A stretch of 64,000 bases of DNA from Agaribacillus aureus (GTDB lineage Bacteria; Bacteroidota; Bacteroidia; Cytophagales; Cyclobacteriaceae), in NCBI GenBank assembly GCA_030442055.1, contig JAUJEB010000006.1:248001-312000 (forward strand), in the 5' to 3' direction. The notes beneath the pieces are model-generated. The model searched no databases, had not been told where the DNA came from, and was given only the letters and a program-made list of their open reading frames with translations. Below, one piece after another: positions 9,666 through 19,555 of the stretch. Numbering within the stretch: position 1 is the stretch's first letter; every line of letters begins with the position of its first letter. Position numbers and translations under genes: made by a program.

Positions 9666-11168
9666 TTACCGCTCTTTATTTACAGTTTCGGCGAAAGGGT
9701 CGTTGGGGTTATAATCCGGATTTTTTACTGGTAAAGCCGCCTCGGTTTCTTCCCACCAATCTCTGAGCAATGACATCATTTCATTTACTTTTTCAGGCAT
9801 GGCTGCTGACAGATCTTTTTTTTCGCCGATGTCTTCCTTTACATTAAAAAGTTCGATTTTTTCGCCGAGTTCAAGCTTGCCATATAATTTCCTGTGCTCA
9901 GCTTCGAGACCTTCCGTATTGAGATAGTCGCCGAAATAATAAATCAGTTTATAATCCCCTTTCCTGACGATGCTACCGGGTGTTTTGCCATACATAGGTA
10001 CGTAATGCGGATGATGAAAATAGAGTACCTCTCTGTTGAAAGTTCCTTTGTTAAAAATAAGTGGGGTCAGACTTACCCCGTCATTTTTATAACCTTGCTT
10101 GCCTCGCCCTCCGGCAATCTCCATAAAGGTGGGATACAAATCAATAATATGAACCGGCGTTTCGACTTCTATACCAGGCTTAATAGCCTTTGGCCATTTC
10201 ATGATCAGTGGCACTCTGATGCCTCCCTCATACAGGGAGCCTTTGGACTCGCGCAACGGGGTATGATCCCAGAACCTTCCCAATGCCCCGTTGTCACCCA
10301 TGACGGCAATCAATGTGTTTTCGGTGAGACCCAGTTTTTCAAGTTTTTCAACGATCAAGCCAATGGAATAATCCAAATGTTCCGTCATCGCCAAAAAATC
10401 GGCGGTGGGTCTTTCCGGGATTATTCCCCATTTATCGGTCATTCTGGTGTAACCTTCTTTCACATATTTTTCCACCAATGTATCAGGTGCCGCGAGGGGA
10501 GAATGTGTGGTGAAATGTGACACATAAGCAAAAAAGGGATTGGCTTTATTCTGGTCTATAAAACCCAGTATTTCATGGGTTATGTCCATCACCGCCTTGT
10601 CGTTTTTGGCTTTTCCTTCCGAAGCATCACCAGCCCAATCAAACCCGTAGGCATTAAAATATGCCATGCCTTTCTTCTCTTTTATAGGAGCTAGCGGATA
10701 GTTATCGGCTACATGCCATTTGCCGCTGATCCCGGTAGTATAACCCGAACTTTTAAGCATTTTAGCTAAAGAATACCATTCGGGAGGTAGCTTTTTCCTC
10801 ACTTTTGGCGTAAGCATCGGGGCGCTTCCAAAGAACCTGTTGTTGATCACTTTGGTCATTCCCGATCTTGCCGGATATTTTCCGGATAAAAATGCGGCTC
10901 TTGTAGGTGAGCACTGTGGCATAGCGTACGCACTGGTAAACTTTGCCCCTTCTCTTGCCAGGTTATCAAGGTTTGGCGTTCTGACTATTTTACTTCCGTA
11001 ACAACCTACTTGATTCCATCCAAAATCATCTACAAGAATGAAAATAATGTTTGGCTTTAAACTATCTTTTTCCCCGGTATCCTGGCAAAATATTGGATGC
11101 GATAAAAGGACAGCAATATAGGTGATGAGTGCGCAGAAAGTCTTTTTTTGTCTTATAAATATTGCCAT
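9666..11168 (-). CDS. Sulfatase (formylglycine-dependent), exported
   Basis: A 500-residue sulfatase with a basic signal peptide (residues 1-29). It has LVDDFGW, activation motif C86-S-P-T-R90 followed by A-A-F-L-S-G-K-Y-P-A-R, S-G-K-W-H, and V-M-G-D-N-G-A. Its start codon overlaps the stop of the upstream FG-GAP lipoprotein gene (TAATG), a sign of translational coupling. It is the first sulfatase of the operon downstream of SusC/D. Substrate is unknown. Confidence 0.93.
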   Translation of the reverse strand: MAIFIRQKKTFCALITYIAVLLSHPIFCQDTGEKDSLKPNIIFILVDDFGWNQVGCYGSKIVRTPNLDNLAREGAKFTSAYAMPQCSPTRAAFLSGKYPARSGMTKVINNRFFGSAPMLTPKVRKKLPPEWYSLAKMLKSSGYTTGISGKWHVADNYPLAPIKEKKGMAYFNAYGFDWAGDASEGKAKNDKAVMDITHEILGFIDQNKANPFFAYVSHFTTHSPLAAPDTLVEKYVKEGYTRMTDKWGIIPERPTADFLAMTEHLDYSIGLIVEKLEKLGLTENTLIAVMGDNGALGRFWDHTPLRESKGSLYEGGIRVPLIMKWPKAIKPGIEVETPVHIIDLYPTFMEIAGGRGKQGYKNDGVSLTPLIFNKGTFNREVLYFHHPHYVPMYGKTPGSIVRKGDYKLIYYFGDYLNTEGLEAEHRKLYGKLELGEKIELFNVKEDIGEKKDLSAAMPEKVNEMMSLLRDWWEETEAALPVKNPDYNPNDPFAETVNKER

Positions 11169-14100
11169 TAAAAATTATGAGTTGCTTGGTTTTTTAAAAG
11201 TAGTCTTAGTTTTCCGTTACCCGTACCTACCAATATCCCGGTAGTTTGTTGTCCTATTTTGATCATTTGCAGGTCTTTAACACTTCCCTCGAAGTGAATG
11301 CCACTTTTTTGGCTTTGGATTACATCAAAGTTTTTCTGCCGGCTTCCTTTTAACCAATATCCGATGGAAGCATCGGCGCGGGTGGTCTCCACTTCAACTT
11401 CGTAGTTATTTCCAGCGACTAGCAGGTCTGTGTGACCATCCTCATTAAAATCGCTGGCTAATACGGCATTGATCGTAGAAAACTGGGCTTCCTGCGGCAA
11501 GGACTTTATGGTAAACTTTCCGTCCTGATTGTCCAGAATAATGCTTTCAAACTGATAAGCTTCATAATGTAGTGCTGTTTCAATACCCGGTCCCAGAATA
11601 TCAGTTATGTCTGAAATGGCAAAGGCTCTGAAAGTTGGAAACCGGTCACGTATTGCAGGAATTTGCTCCGACGAACACTGTTTGCCACGAATCGGGACTT
11701 GTTGGTCGCCATTGTATTTTACCAAAAAAGGATCAATAGTGCCGTTTTGATCAAAGTCGGCTGCATAAATATGAAATGGCTTCTCCGGATTTGCCTGAAA
11801 TTTATAATTGCGGCCAAGGTTTCCCGCCACAAAATCAATATCGCCGTCTTTGTCATAATCTGTGCTGATAATTTTGTTCCACCAGCCGGTGGTATTTTCC
11901 AATCCATACCTTTGGGTAACATTCCTAAACCGCCCTGCCTGATTCTCAAAAACGGTAACAGGCATCCATTCTCCTACGACGATCAAATCGGGATCGCCAT
12001 CGGCGTCGATGTCTGTCCATGTGGCCGAGGTGACCATGCCAATGTTTGACAGGCCCGGTGCGACCTGGTTGGTAACATCAATGAAGCCCTCACGCTCGTT
12101 GAGAAGTAGCTGACTTATTGCAGCCATGGGGTATTTTCCTGGAATTACATGTCCTCCGACAAAAATGTCAAGATCTCCGTCCTGATCAATATCAGCGGTT
12201 TCAACGCACAGGCCATTGGAGGCAATCGGCGGTAGCTTATCTGATTTGGTGAAATGACCTTTGCCGTCATTGATGTATAGCCTGTCGTTGAGCAGTGGAT
12301 CATTTTCATCAAATTCATATCCACCGCTTACCACATAAAGGTCGGGGTCATTGTCCTGGTCGGCATCAAAGAAAGTGACGCCTATATCTTCATGATCTTT
12401 ATCCGCCTGGAAAACGTCCACTTTTTTAGCTGTAAAAACTTTATGCTCATCCTGTAAATACAATTGTCCCGCCTGATCTGCTGCGCCTCCTACATAAAAA
12501 TCTTCCAGGCCGTCACTGTTGACATCAGCCGTGGCTATAAACGGTCCCATACCGGATTTTTTGTGCGGTAATAAAACTTGTTTCAGGTAGTCGTCATATT
12601 CGTTTTCCTGGTGATAAAAGGGGCTGGAGAAATGTGTGGTTGTTGCCTCTACGAAAAGAGGATCTTTTTTTTCCGGTTGCGTGTGATTATCCTGGCTTGC
12701 ATCCTTATAGTCGATTTCAATATTTTGATTTGTTGGAACATTTTCCAGGATCGAGCTTTTACCATCTTTCCACTTTACCTCTAAAGATGCTATGGCTGAA
12801 ATGGTATCCAGTCCAAAATGTACTATTGGTTCTACGGAAGATAAGTAGCCTCTGACAATTTTAAATTCTTCATACTGGATGTTGCCATTGTATTTCAAGG
12901 TGATCCCGGCGCCTATGCCCAATGGGTTTTTTTCCGGTCCGATTAACTTAATTCTCAAATAGTTTAATCCCTTGTCCCGTGCATTATTCCTGTACACAAA
13001 AGCCTCACCATCAATGTTGTTCACCACCAGGTCCAGATCTCCATCATTATCCAGATCCCCGTAGGCAGCGCCGTTGGAAAAACTTTTTTCCTGAACTCCC
13101 CATTCATCGGTTTTATTTGAAAAGGTAAAATCCCCGTTATTCTTAAAAAAATAATTTGTGCTTTGATTGGTCTCATACATATTGATCAGCTGTGGGGCCA
13201 ATTTTTTGTAGGCTTCATCCAAAGATGGAAACTTATTCCTGTTTTCGCGGAGCAACATAATACGATCTACCTGTGTATCCTTGTTGTATACATCGCGCTT
13301 GTAGCCGTTGGATACAAACAGATCCCGGTAACCGTCATTATCAAAATCTGTGAGAAAACAGGCCCAACTCCAGTCTGTCCGTGATACACCGGACAACTGT
13401 GATATTTCGCTAAACCTCCCGTTTCCCTGATTATATTGAAGCATATTATGCATGTATTGAGCGTGTACACCCATATCAAGGATATCCTGATATCCTTTTC
13501 TGTTCATGGGTGCCATGGTGGTTTTAGATCTAATATAGTCTTCGGGAAGCATTTCGGTCACAAAAATATCTTCCCAGCCGTCGTTGTTGATGTCGGCGAT
13601 GTCAACCCCCATGGAAAAAAGTGAGATATGGCGGGTAGCTGTTTTAATGCTTTCCGAAAAAGTCCCGTTGCCGTTGTTTTTGTAGAAATAATCGTTCTCC
13701 ACGAAGTCATTGGCTACGTAGATATCGGTAAACCCGTCCTTATCTACATCGGCGGTTACAAGCCCAAGTCCATAACCCCAATTGGGGGCAATGCCTGCCT
13801 GCTTACCGATCTCTTTAAATTGGCCCTGTCCGGTATTCAGGTAAAGTTTGTCCCTGTTATTTTCTTTGATATTGTTCTTGTGCCATAAAAATTTGCTGAT
13901 CGGGATAAAAAAGGAGTCAGGACGATTGGCTATATAGACATCCAGATCATTGTCATTATCCATGTCAAAAAAAGAGGCCATCATGGAAAATCCGGGGTCA
14001 TTTAACCCATAACTGGCCGCTTGTTCCTTAAAAGTAAGGTCGCGCTGGTTTACAAAAAGCAAGTTCTCTCTGTCCTCCGGGGTATCCTGCCATCCCCCCC

Positions 14101-14512
14101 GACAAATATATATATCGAGGTACCCGTCATGGTTAATATCTACCATGGTAACACCGTTATGCCAGCCTTCAACGGCATCGACACCTGCGCTTTCCGAAAT
14201 ATCTTCAAATTGAAAATTACCTTTGTTGAGGTAGAGTTTGTCAGGCACTTCATTGCCGGTAAAATATATATCGGAAAGGCCGTCGTTGTTGATGTCTCCT
14301 ATGGATACTCCTCCGCCATTGTATACATAGTTGAAGTGGTCTACAAAGTTGTTATACCCTTCTTCTATAACATTGGAGAAAGTAATACCAGTTTGGGTGG
14401 ATGGTAAGGCTTCAAACAAAGTTTGTGTAGGGGATATATGAGATTCCTGTTTGTTGGATTGACAGCAAAGCATACAAAGAGCCAATATTGAAATAAGGAA
14501 CCTGCGGTGCAT
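11168..14512 (-). CDS. FG-GAP/VCBS repeat lipoprotein with ASPIC/UnbV domain (CRTAC1-like)
   Basis: A protein of about 1,114 residues with a lipoprotein signal (double Cys after L-C-M-L). At least fourteen calcium-binding-type D-x-[DN]-x-D-G-x-x-D repeats run along its length in two blocks, as in integrin-like beta-propellers. Between them, at about residues 535-605, is an ASPIC/UnbV domain (G-A-G-I-T-L ... E-V-K-W-K-D-G-K). The ATG at 14512 is preferred over a TTG at 14524. Such proteins often accompany SusC/SusD pairs and are thought to bind glycans or organise surface enzyme complexes, but no enzymatic role is established. It follows the terminator-like hairpin after susD and is translationally coupled to the first sulfatase. 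Confidence 0.9.
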   Translation of the reverse strand: MHRRFLISILALCMLCCQSNKQESHISPTQTLFEALPSTQTGITFSNVIEEGYNNFVDHFNYVYNGGGVSIGDINNDGLSDIYFTGNEVPDKLYLNKGNFQFEDISESAGVDAVEGWHNGVTMVDINHDGYLDIYICRGGWQDTPEDRENLLFVNQRDLTFKEQAASYGLNDPGFSMMASFFDMDNDNDLDVYIANRPDSFFIPISKFLWHKNNIKENNRDKLYLNTGQGQFKEIGKQAGIAPNWGYGLGLVTADVDKDGFTDIYVANDFVENDYFYKNNGNGTFSESIKTATRHISLFSMGVDIADINNDGWEDIFVTEMLPEDYIRSKTTMAPMNRKGYQDILDMGVHAQYMHNMLQYNQGNGRFSEISQLSGVSRTDWSWACFLTDFDNDGYRDLFVSNGYKRDVYNKDTQVDRIMLLRENRNKFPSLDEAYKKLAPQLINMYETNQSTNYFFKNNGDFTFSNKTDEWGVQEKSFSNGAAYGDLDNDGDLDLVVNNIDGEAFVYRNNARDKGLNYLRIKLIGPEKNPLGIGAGITLKYNGNIQYEEFKIVRGYLSSVEPIVHFGLDTISAIASLEVKWKDGKSSILENVPTNQNIEIDYKDASQDNHTQPEKKDPLFVEATTTHFSSPFYHQENEYDDYLKQVLLPHKKSGMGPFIATADVNSDGLEDFYVGGAADQAGQLYLQDEHKVFTAKKVDVFQADKDHEDIGVTFFDADQDNDPDLYVVSGGYEFDENDPLLNDRLYINDGKGHFTKSDKLPPIASNGLCVETADIDQDGDLDIFVGGHVIPGKYPMAAISQLLLNEREGFIDVTNQVAPGLSNIGMVTSATWTDIDADGDPDLIVVGEWMPVTVFENQAGRFRNVTQRYGLENTTGWWNKIISTDYDKDGDIDFVAGNLGRNYKFQANPEKPFHIYAADFDQNGTIDPFLVKYNGDQQVPIRGKQCSSEQIPAIRDRFPTFRAFAISDITDILGPGIETALHYEAYQFESIILDNQDGKFTIKSLPQEAQFSTINAVLASDFNEDGHTDLLVAGNNYEVEVETTRADASIGYWLKGSRQKNFDVIQSQKSGIHFEGSVKDLQMIKIGQQTTGILVGTGNGKLRLLLKNQATHNF

Positions 14513-14530
14513 AAATATTAACAAGCGTGT

Positions 14531-14568
14531 AAAAAACAGATTCTGGTTTTTCCAGAATCTGTTTTTTT
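14531..14568 (-). terminator. Intrinsic-terminator-like hairpin between susD and the FG-GAP gene
   Basis: A perfect 10-bp stem (CAGATTCTGG/CCAGAATCTG) with a 5-nt loop lies at 14537-14561. It is flanked by six A on the left and seven T on the right, so it can act in both directions. In the minus-strand transcript it ends in six U and falls 20 nt before the FG-GAP gene start. It probably lowers expression of the downstream sulfatase genes relative to susC/susD. Confidence 0.8.
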
Positions 14569-14580
14569 ATTGCAACTTTT

Positions 14581-16056
14581 TTAGTAGCCCGGTGTCTGAA
14601 CCAGTCCCGGCGTCAATTCAACCTGGTTGGGACTAAGCGGAAATAGTACCTGGTGATCCTGGATTCCCGATGGATCAAACAAAGAGCCGTAATCGTAATT
14701 CCTGACAGTCTCGATATAGGTGCCCCACCTGATCAGATCGTATCTTCTGTGACCTTCTCCGGCTAATTCCCAGCGTCGCTCATCCATAATCACCTGCTTA
14801 ATGGCGGCCTGATCCAGACCGGCCAGGTCAGGGCGGTCGGGCTCATAGGCACGTGCCCTGATCACATTGACATAGGTCAATGCTTCGTCCCCCTTGTTTT
14901 GTTCGTTGAGTGCCTCAGCTAACATCAGATAAACATCGGCCAGGCGAAATACTATACTATTATCACCGTGATTACCCCTGGGCGAGAGTTCCTGGTCAAA
15001 ATTCTGAAATTTAGGGGTGTAAGGAAATTTTAATCCTATACCTTCATATTCCTGCGTAAAGTTCATCGGTGTGCGGGTATCGTCATCAGCAAGGCTGGCA
15101 ATGAAAGGGGCAGAGGGGATTAGCAACCCAAAGCCGGTAAAACCTTCACCGTTAGCATCTAAGGCATTTTCCAATGTTTGTCTGTCTGCCTGACTGGCGG
15201 GCTCATCCCTTAACCTGGGAACGTAAAAATCAGTTAAAGGACTGGTATCCAGATTGATGGAAAAGATCATCTGCCATATAGTCTCAGATGTAAAACCATC
15301 CACATTATTATCCCAGATATTGGCAAAGTTTGGCTCCAAAGTGAGTCCTGAGTTGTTGATGATATCTTTACCCACTGCCTCGGCTTCCGCCCAGTTATTT
15401 TGCCATAAAAGTAGCTTCATACGCAGTGTTTTGGCAGCCCAACGGGTAGCTCTTATGGCCTCAGATGAGGGATAACTGGCTGGCAGATTGTCTTCGGTAG
15501 CCGCTAAATCATTGACAAGATCAGCCACTATTTCCTCTGCGGAAGTTTCTCCCAATTCGGCAAGTTCTTCAATGGGTAAATCCTCGGTATGATAAACTAC
15601 GCTGCCAAACATGTGTGTCAAATGATAATAACCTATGGATCTTAAAAATATCGCCTCAGCAATAATCCTGTCTTTAATTTCAGGTTCAATACCGGCGTTG
15701 CTCACCCCTGAAAATACCGAATTAGCATTAACCACAAGACTATTTAAGGTGTTCCACGTACCGGCCGTTTGTCCCAGGTTAGAAGTCGATATCGAAGCGT
15801 CCAGTAAAGGATTTGCCTGGCCATTACGACGACTGCAAGTCATGTCATCGGTCCCCCACGCTGTGTAGGTGAATAGGTTTCTTCCATAAAGATTATTGTC
15901 TTTCAAGATATCGTATAGGCCAAATACGCCGGCATTGGCCTGGGCTTCTGTCGCATAAAACCCGTCCGGGCTTAAGATCCCCCTGGTGTCTTCCTCCAAA
16001 AATTCGTCACATCCTGAAAAGAGAATAACTATGGCTATATATATGTATTTTTTCAT
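14581..16056 (-). CDS. SusD/RagB-family nutrient-binding outer membrane lipoprotein
   Basis: A 491-residue SusD-like protein. The signal peptide ends in F-S-G-C (lipidated Cys16), followed by the family start D-E-F-L-E-E-D. It has the N-terminal TPR-like region and the C-terminal RagB/SusD block (W-E-L-A-G-E-G-H-R-R-Y-D-L-I-R-W). It would sit on the cell surface as a lid over the SusC barrel and capture oligosaccharides. The stop lies just before the terminator hairpin and the start is 6 bp after susC, so the pair is co-translated. The glycan is not readable from the sequence but the sulfatase context points to a sulfated polymer. Confidence 0.95.
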   Translation of the reverse strand: MKKYIYIAIVILFSGCDEFLEEDTRGILSPDGFYATEAQANAGVFGLYDILKDNNLYGRNLFTYTAWGTDDMTCSRRNGQANPLLDASISTSNLGQTAGTWNTLNSLVVNANSVFSGVSNAGIEPEIKDRIIAEAIFLRSIGYYHLTHMFGSVVYHTEDLPIEELAELGETSAEEIVADLVNDLAATEDNLPASYPSSEAIRATRWAAKTLRMKLLLWQNNWAEAEAVGKDIINNSGLTLEPNFANIWDNNVDGFTSETIWQMIFSINLDTSPLTDFYVPRLRDEPASQADRQTLENALDANGEGFTGFGLLIPSAPFIASLADDDTRTPMNFTQEYEGIGLKFPYTPKFQNFDQELSPRGNHGDNSIVFRLADVYLMLAEALNEQNKGDEALTYVNVIRARAYEPDRPDLAGLDQAAIKQVIMDERRWELAGEGHRRYDLIRWGTYIETVRNYDYGSLFDPSGIQDHQVLFPLSPNQVELTPGLVQTPGY

Positions 16057-16062
16057 GATTTC

Positions 16063-19000
16063 TTAAAATTTAACGTTAACACCAAAAGTATAGGACCGGT
16101 TGCGCGGGTAGGTACTTCTATCGGTTCCTCTTACCACCGAGTCTGTATTGCTTGTATTTACTTCCGGATCATAGCCGATATAATCACTCCATAATGCCAG
16201 GTTGTTGCCTACAAAATAAACGTTAAGTCGCTCCAGCCACGATATAGAGCCTACGGGTACGTCATAGGAAAAACGCAGGCTTTGCAATCGGAGAAAAGAG
16301 CCGTCATATACGTATTGCTGGTTGGGCTGAAACGTTGATCCGGTATTAAAGGAACCTGCCCTGGGAATATTTGAATTGGGATTTTCTTCGGTCCACCTGT
16401 CTCTTAGCTGTCCGAAAACATTGGTGGAGGTGCCCCCAAAAAATCCCCTTCGCGTAAAGTCGTAATAAATGTCATTCCCGTAGGTAAATTGCAGGTTTAT
16501 ATCCAGGTGGAAATTCTTGTATGAAAAACTGTTGATCAAACCTCCATAGAAATCCGGTTCGGGATTGCCAATTACCCCATAATCCTGACTGTTATAGGCG
16601 CCATCGCCGTTATCATCTAAAAATGATGGAAATCCAAGCAGGCCATTGTTACGGGCGAACTGTTCAATGAATACATTGTCTGGCAAATTATCTAACTCTT
16701 CCTGTGTCTTAACGGTGCCGAGATAAGTACCTCCCCAAAACTGTCCGACCGGCTGGCCTTCAATAACGATACCTATTTGCGGCTCGCTGTTATTACCGCG
16801 AAATTGAATGGAATCGCTGGCCCCAATGTTTGTGCCGATATCCAGGGCCTTGCTTCGGTTGCCGGCCATTACTAAAGTAGCATCCCATCTAAAGGCATTT
16901 TTGTCCATAATGGTGGCATCCATTTTAAGCTCAAGTCCCTGGTTTTGTATTTCTCCAAAATTTTCAAGGCGACTTCCAAATCCGGTAATTGGAGGAACAA
17001 AAAGATTAATTAACAGGTCTTTGGTATTTTTCTTATAATAATCAAGTTCCACGTTCAGTCGCCCTTCGAAAAATGAAGCCTCCAATCCAATGTCAAGTTG
17101 GTTGGTTGTTTCCCAGCCAAGGTCCGGTTGGGCGGGTCTGTCTTTTACCACACCGTTGGCTACCACACCCTGTGAGCCATTTTCACCAATAATTGGCTGA
17201 TTGGTTCTCAGAAGCGCCAATGTCCGGTATGATCCAATGGCAGTAGATCCGCTTTGGCCATAGCTCACGCGTAGTTTTAAATCATCAAAAACATTTAAAT
17301 TCTGAGCAAAGGGTTCTTCAATTAATCGCCATGCCACTGCAACGGATGGGAAAAAGTTATATTTATTGTTTTCGGCGAACCTGGAAGATCCGTCTCTACG
17401 TCCTACCAGTGTCAGAAAATATTTGTTTTTATAAGTATAATTCAACCGGCCCAGGTACGAGACAAATTGCGCTTTGTTAAACCCCGAGTTCACACGATGT
17501 TGATCAACATCACCCAACTCAATTCTGTCAATAGTGACTATATCTCCCTGGGTATTTAACCGGGAGCTTTCGTTTTGAACTGTTTGCCAGGTAAAACCCA
17601 CGACACCATTGATGGAATGATCCTGAGCAAGCTCTTTGTTAAAGCTTATCGTATTTTCGTTTAGTAGGTCCCTGGCAAAATTTTCATCGATGGTCACCGC
17701 ACTACCTGAATTGAGAGAAGCCCTGAGTGGCAGATCACCCGGCGCCAGGATACCTTGCCGGGAAGATCTTAACTTTGCACCAAAAGTAGACTTTATGGCA
17801 ACACCTTTTATTGGCTCGTATTGAACGTAAAAATTACTCAATATCTGTACATTAGTGGTGCTGTTTTCCCTTAAAGCCAGGTCTGCCAAAGGGTTGTCAA
17901 ACACGCGCCCACCGACCGGATCATCGACATTAAAGTTACCTTCACTGTCAAACCTGGGATAAGAGTTAAACGCCTCTTTGGTAACGTCAAAGAAATTTAC
18001 TCTCACATTGTCTCTCTGGTTGTAACTTAGATTCAGCCTGGTGCCTGCGGTGAATTTGGTGCCAAATTTGTTATCGACGTTGGCCCTGATCTGGTACCTT
18101 GTCAATCCCGACTCCTTAATTATTCCATTTTGATCAAAAAAATTGAATCCAAGAAAATAATTTATGTCTTTGTTGTTGCCGGAATAGGAAAAATCTACAT
18201 TATTAACTTTGCCTACCTGTACAATCTCCTCCTGCCAATCGGTATGAGTTACGGCATTAAGATCTGCATAGGGGACGGCCGATCCATTTAATATAGCACC
18301 TTCGTTCTGGTAAGCCGCCAGCTCCGGACCGGTTAACAAGTCAATTTTTCTGGCAAAATTTTGTACTCCGCTGTACGCATTAAATGAAATCTGAGGTTTC
18401 CCCTCCGGCAAGCCTGCACCACTTTTGGTGGTGACTAAAATTACACCGTTAGCTCCCCTGGTACCGTAGATGGCCAGGGACGTAGCATCTTTTAAAACCT
18501 CAATAGATTCAATGTCATTGGTATTTATGGAGTTGAGGTCAAAGTCGGTACCGGCTATAAAACCGTCTATTACCCAAAGTGGCTCGTTATTACCCTGTAA
18601 GGAATTGCCTCCTCTGATTCGTATTGAACTTCTGGCCCATGGGGCGCCGCTTACGGAGGTGATCTGGGCGCCGGCAATTTTTCCCTGGAGTAGCTGGTCT
18701 ACCCTGACCGCAGGTTGATTTTCAACCTGCTTGCCATCTACAGAAGCTACTGCGCCGGTAAGATCTTTTTTCTGTACAGTTCCATAACCAATAACCACAA
18801 TTTCCGAAAGGGTAGAGATGTCCGGAAGCAGGCTTATATTAACCGTGGATCTGCCAGCAATTTCGACCTCTTCGGAGGTGTATCCTACATAAGAAAAAAC
18901 CAGTATTTCGGTATCATCAGGAACGTTAAGCGTATAATTTCCGTCAGTATCTGTAATTGTACCCACGGTGGTACCTTTGGCTAATACATTAACTCCAGGC

Positions 19001-19449
19001 AACCCTTCCCCATTTTCATCGCTCACTTTTCCTACAATTTCTTTGTCAAGCATCACAATTATATCAGCCTTTTTAGCGGTACTTTCAGCATTGCTGACCG
19101 CTATCAGATCGTTTCTGCGGAAGAAGTTAACCTTGGCCTGAAATCCCACTTCACGTAAAATGACATCGAGAGATTTGTCGCCTGCATTAATACTTACCGG
19201 CGTTGCCATGTTGACATCCTGACTGTATGAAAATGCGAAGGTGGTTTGGTTTTCAATGACGCCCAGCACCACGCCTAAATTGGAGGACTTTTGCTCCAGT
19301 GTAATTTTTACCTCACTGAGTCTTTGAGAGCTGCTGTCGTGCGCCATCAATATGCTGGAAAACAGAAAGACAAGTATCAAACCGTTAAAAAGTTGTCGTG
19401 ACATAAATAACAGTTCTTTAATAAATAGATTATTCGTAATTTTGTACAT
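16063..19449 (-). CDS. SusC/RagA-family TonB-linked outer membrane transporter with STN domain
   Basis: A 1,128-residue SusC protein that imports oligosaccharides across the outer membrane. Domains in order are a signal peptide, an STN signalling domain (about 50-115), a carboxypeptidase-regulatory-like domain (about 137-210, G-K-V-S-D-E-N-G-E-G-L-P-G-V-N-V), a TonB plug with the characteristic E-I-V-V-I-G-Y-G-T-V-Q-K-K-D-L-T-G-A-V, and a 22-strand-type barrel. The STN domain is the version that contacts a FecR anti-sigma factor, which fits the FecR and ECF sigma genes directly upstream. ATG 19449 is used; ATG 19404 would give a shorter signal peptide. Function class is firm, substrate is inferred. 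Confidence 0.95.
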   Translation of the reverse strand: MYKITNNLFIKELLFMSRQLFNGLILVFLFSSILMAHDSSSQRLSEVKITLEQKSSNLGVVLGVIENQTTFAFSYSQDVNMATPVSINAGDKSLDVILREVGFQAKVNFFRRNDLIAVSNAESTAKKADIIVMLDKEIVGKVSDENGEGLPGVNVLAKGTTVGTITDTDGNYTLNVPDDTEILVFSYVGYTSEEVEIAGRSTVNISLLPDISTLSEIVVIGYGTVQKKDLTGAVASVDGKQVENQPAVRVDQLLQGKIAGAQITSVSGAPWARSSIRIRGGNSLQGNNEPLWVIDGFIAGTDFDLNSINTNDIESIEVLKDATSLAIYGTRGANGVILVTTKSGAGLPEGKPQISFNAYSGVQNFARKIDLLTGPELAAYQNEGAILNGSAVPYADLNAVTHTDWQEEIVQVGKVNNVDFSYSGNNKDINYFLGFNFFDQNGIIKESGLTRYQIRANVDNKFGTKFTAGTRLNLSYNQRDNVRVNFFDVTKEAFNSYPRFDSEGNFNVDDPVGGRVFDNPLADLALRENSTTNVQILSNFYVQYEPIKGVAIKSTFGAKLRSSRQGILAPGDLPLRASLNSGSAVTIDENFARDLLNENTISFNKELAQDHSINGVVGFTWQTVQNESSRLNTQGDIVTIDRIELGDVDQHRVNSGFNKAQFVSYLGRLNYTYKNKYFLTLVGRRDGSSRFAENNKYNFFPSVAVAWRLIEEPFAQNLNVFDDLKLRVSYGQSGSTAIGSYRTLALLRTNQPIIGENGSQGVVANGVVKDRPAQPDLGWETTNQLDIGLEASFFEGRLNVELDYYKKNTKDLLINLFVPPITGFGSRLENFGEIQNQGLELKMDATIMDKNAFRWDATLVMAGNRSKALDIGTNIGASDSIQFRGNNSEPQIGIVIEGQPVGQFWGGTYLGTVKTQEELDNLPDNVFIEQFARNNGLLGFPSFLDDNGDGAYNSQDYGVIGNPEPDFYGGLINSFSYKNFHLDINLQFTYGNDIYYDFTRRGFFGGTSTNVFGQLRDRWTEENPNSNIPRAGSFNTGSTFQPNQQYVYDGSFLRLQSLRFSYDVPVGSISWLERLNVYFVGNNLALWSDYIGYDPEVNTSNTDSVVRGTDRSTYPRNRSYTFGVNVKF

Positions 19450-19488
19450 ATCAAAATCGGTTAATAGTAAACAGTTATTAATCGTATT

Positions 19489-19516
19489 GAGCGAAAGTAC
19501 TCCACTACTTTCGCTC
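19489..19516. promoter_or_regulatory. Perfect 11-bp hairpin between fecR and susC
   Basis: The inverted repeat GAGCGAAAGTA/TACTTTCGCTC with a 6-nt loop lies 40 nt before the susC start and 39 nt after the fecR stop. There is no U-run after it in the susC direction; the T-rich side (TTGTTTT) lies on the other strand. A processing or stability hairpin, a weak terminator or a protein-binding palindrome are all possible. Confidence 0.6.
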
Positions 19517-19555
19517 TTGTTTTATACATTTAAGGGGGGAATGTAGATCATATTT

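Noticed and set aside
9894-10520. 208-codon plus-strand frame
   Set aside because: Antisense to a sulfatase with intact motifs; low-complexity translation.
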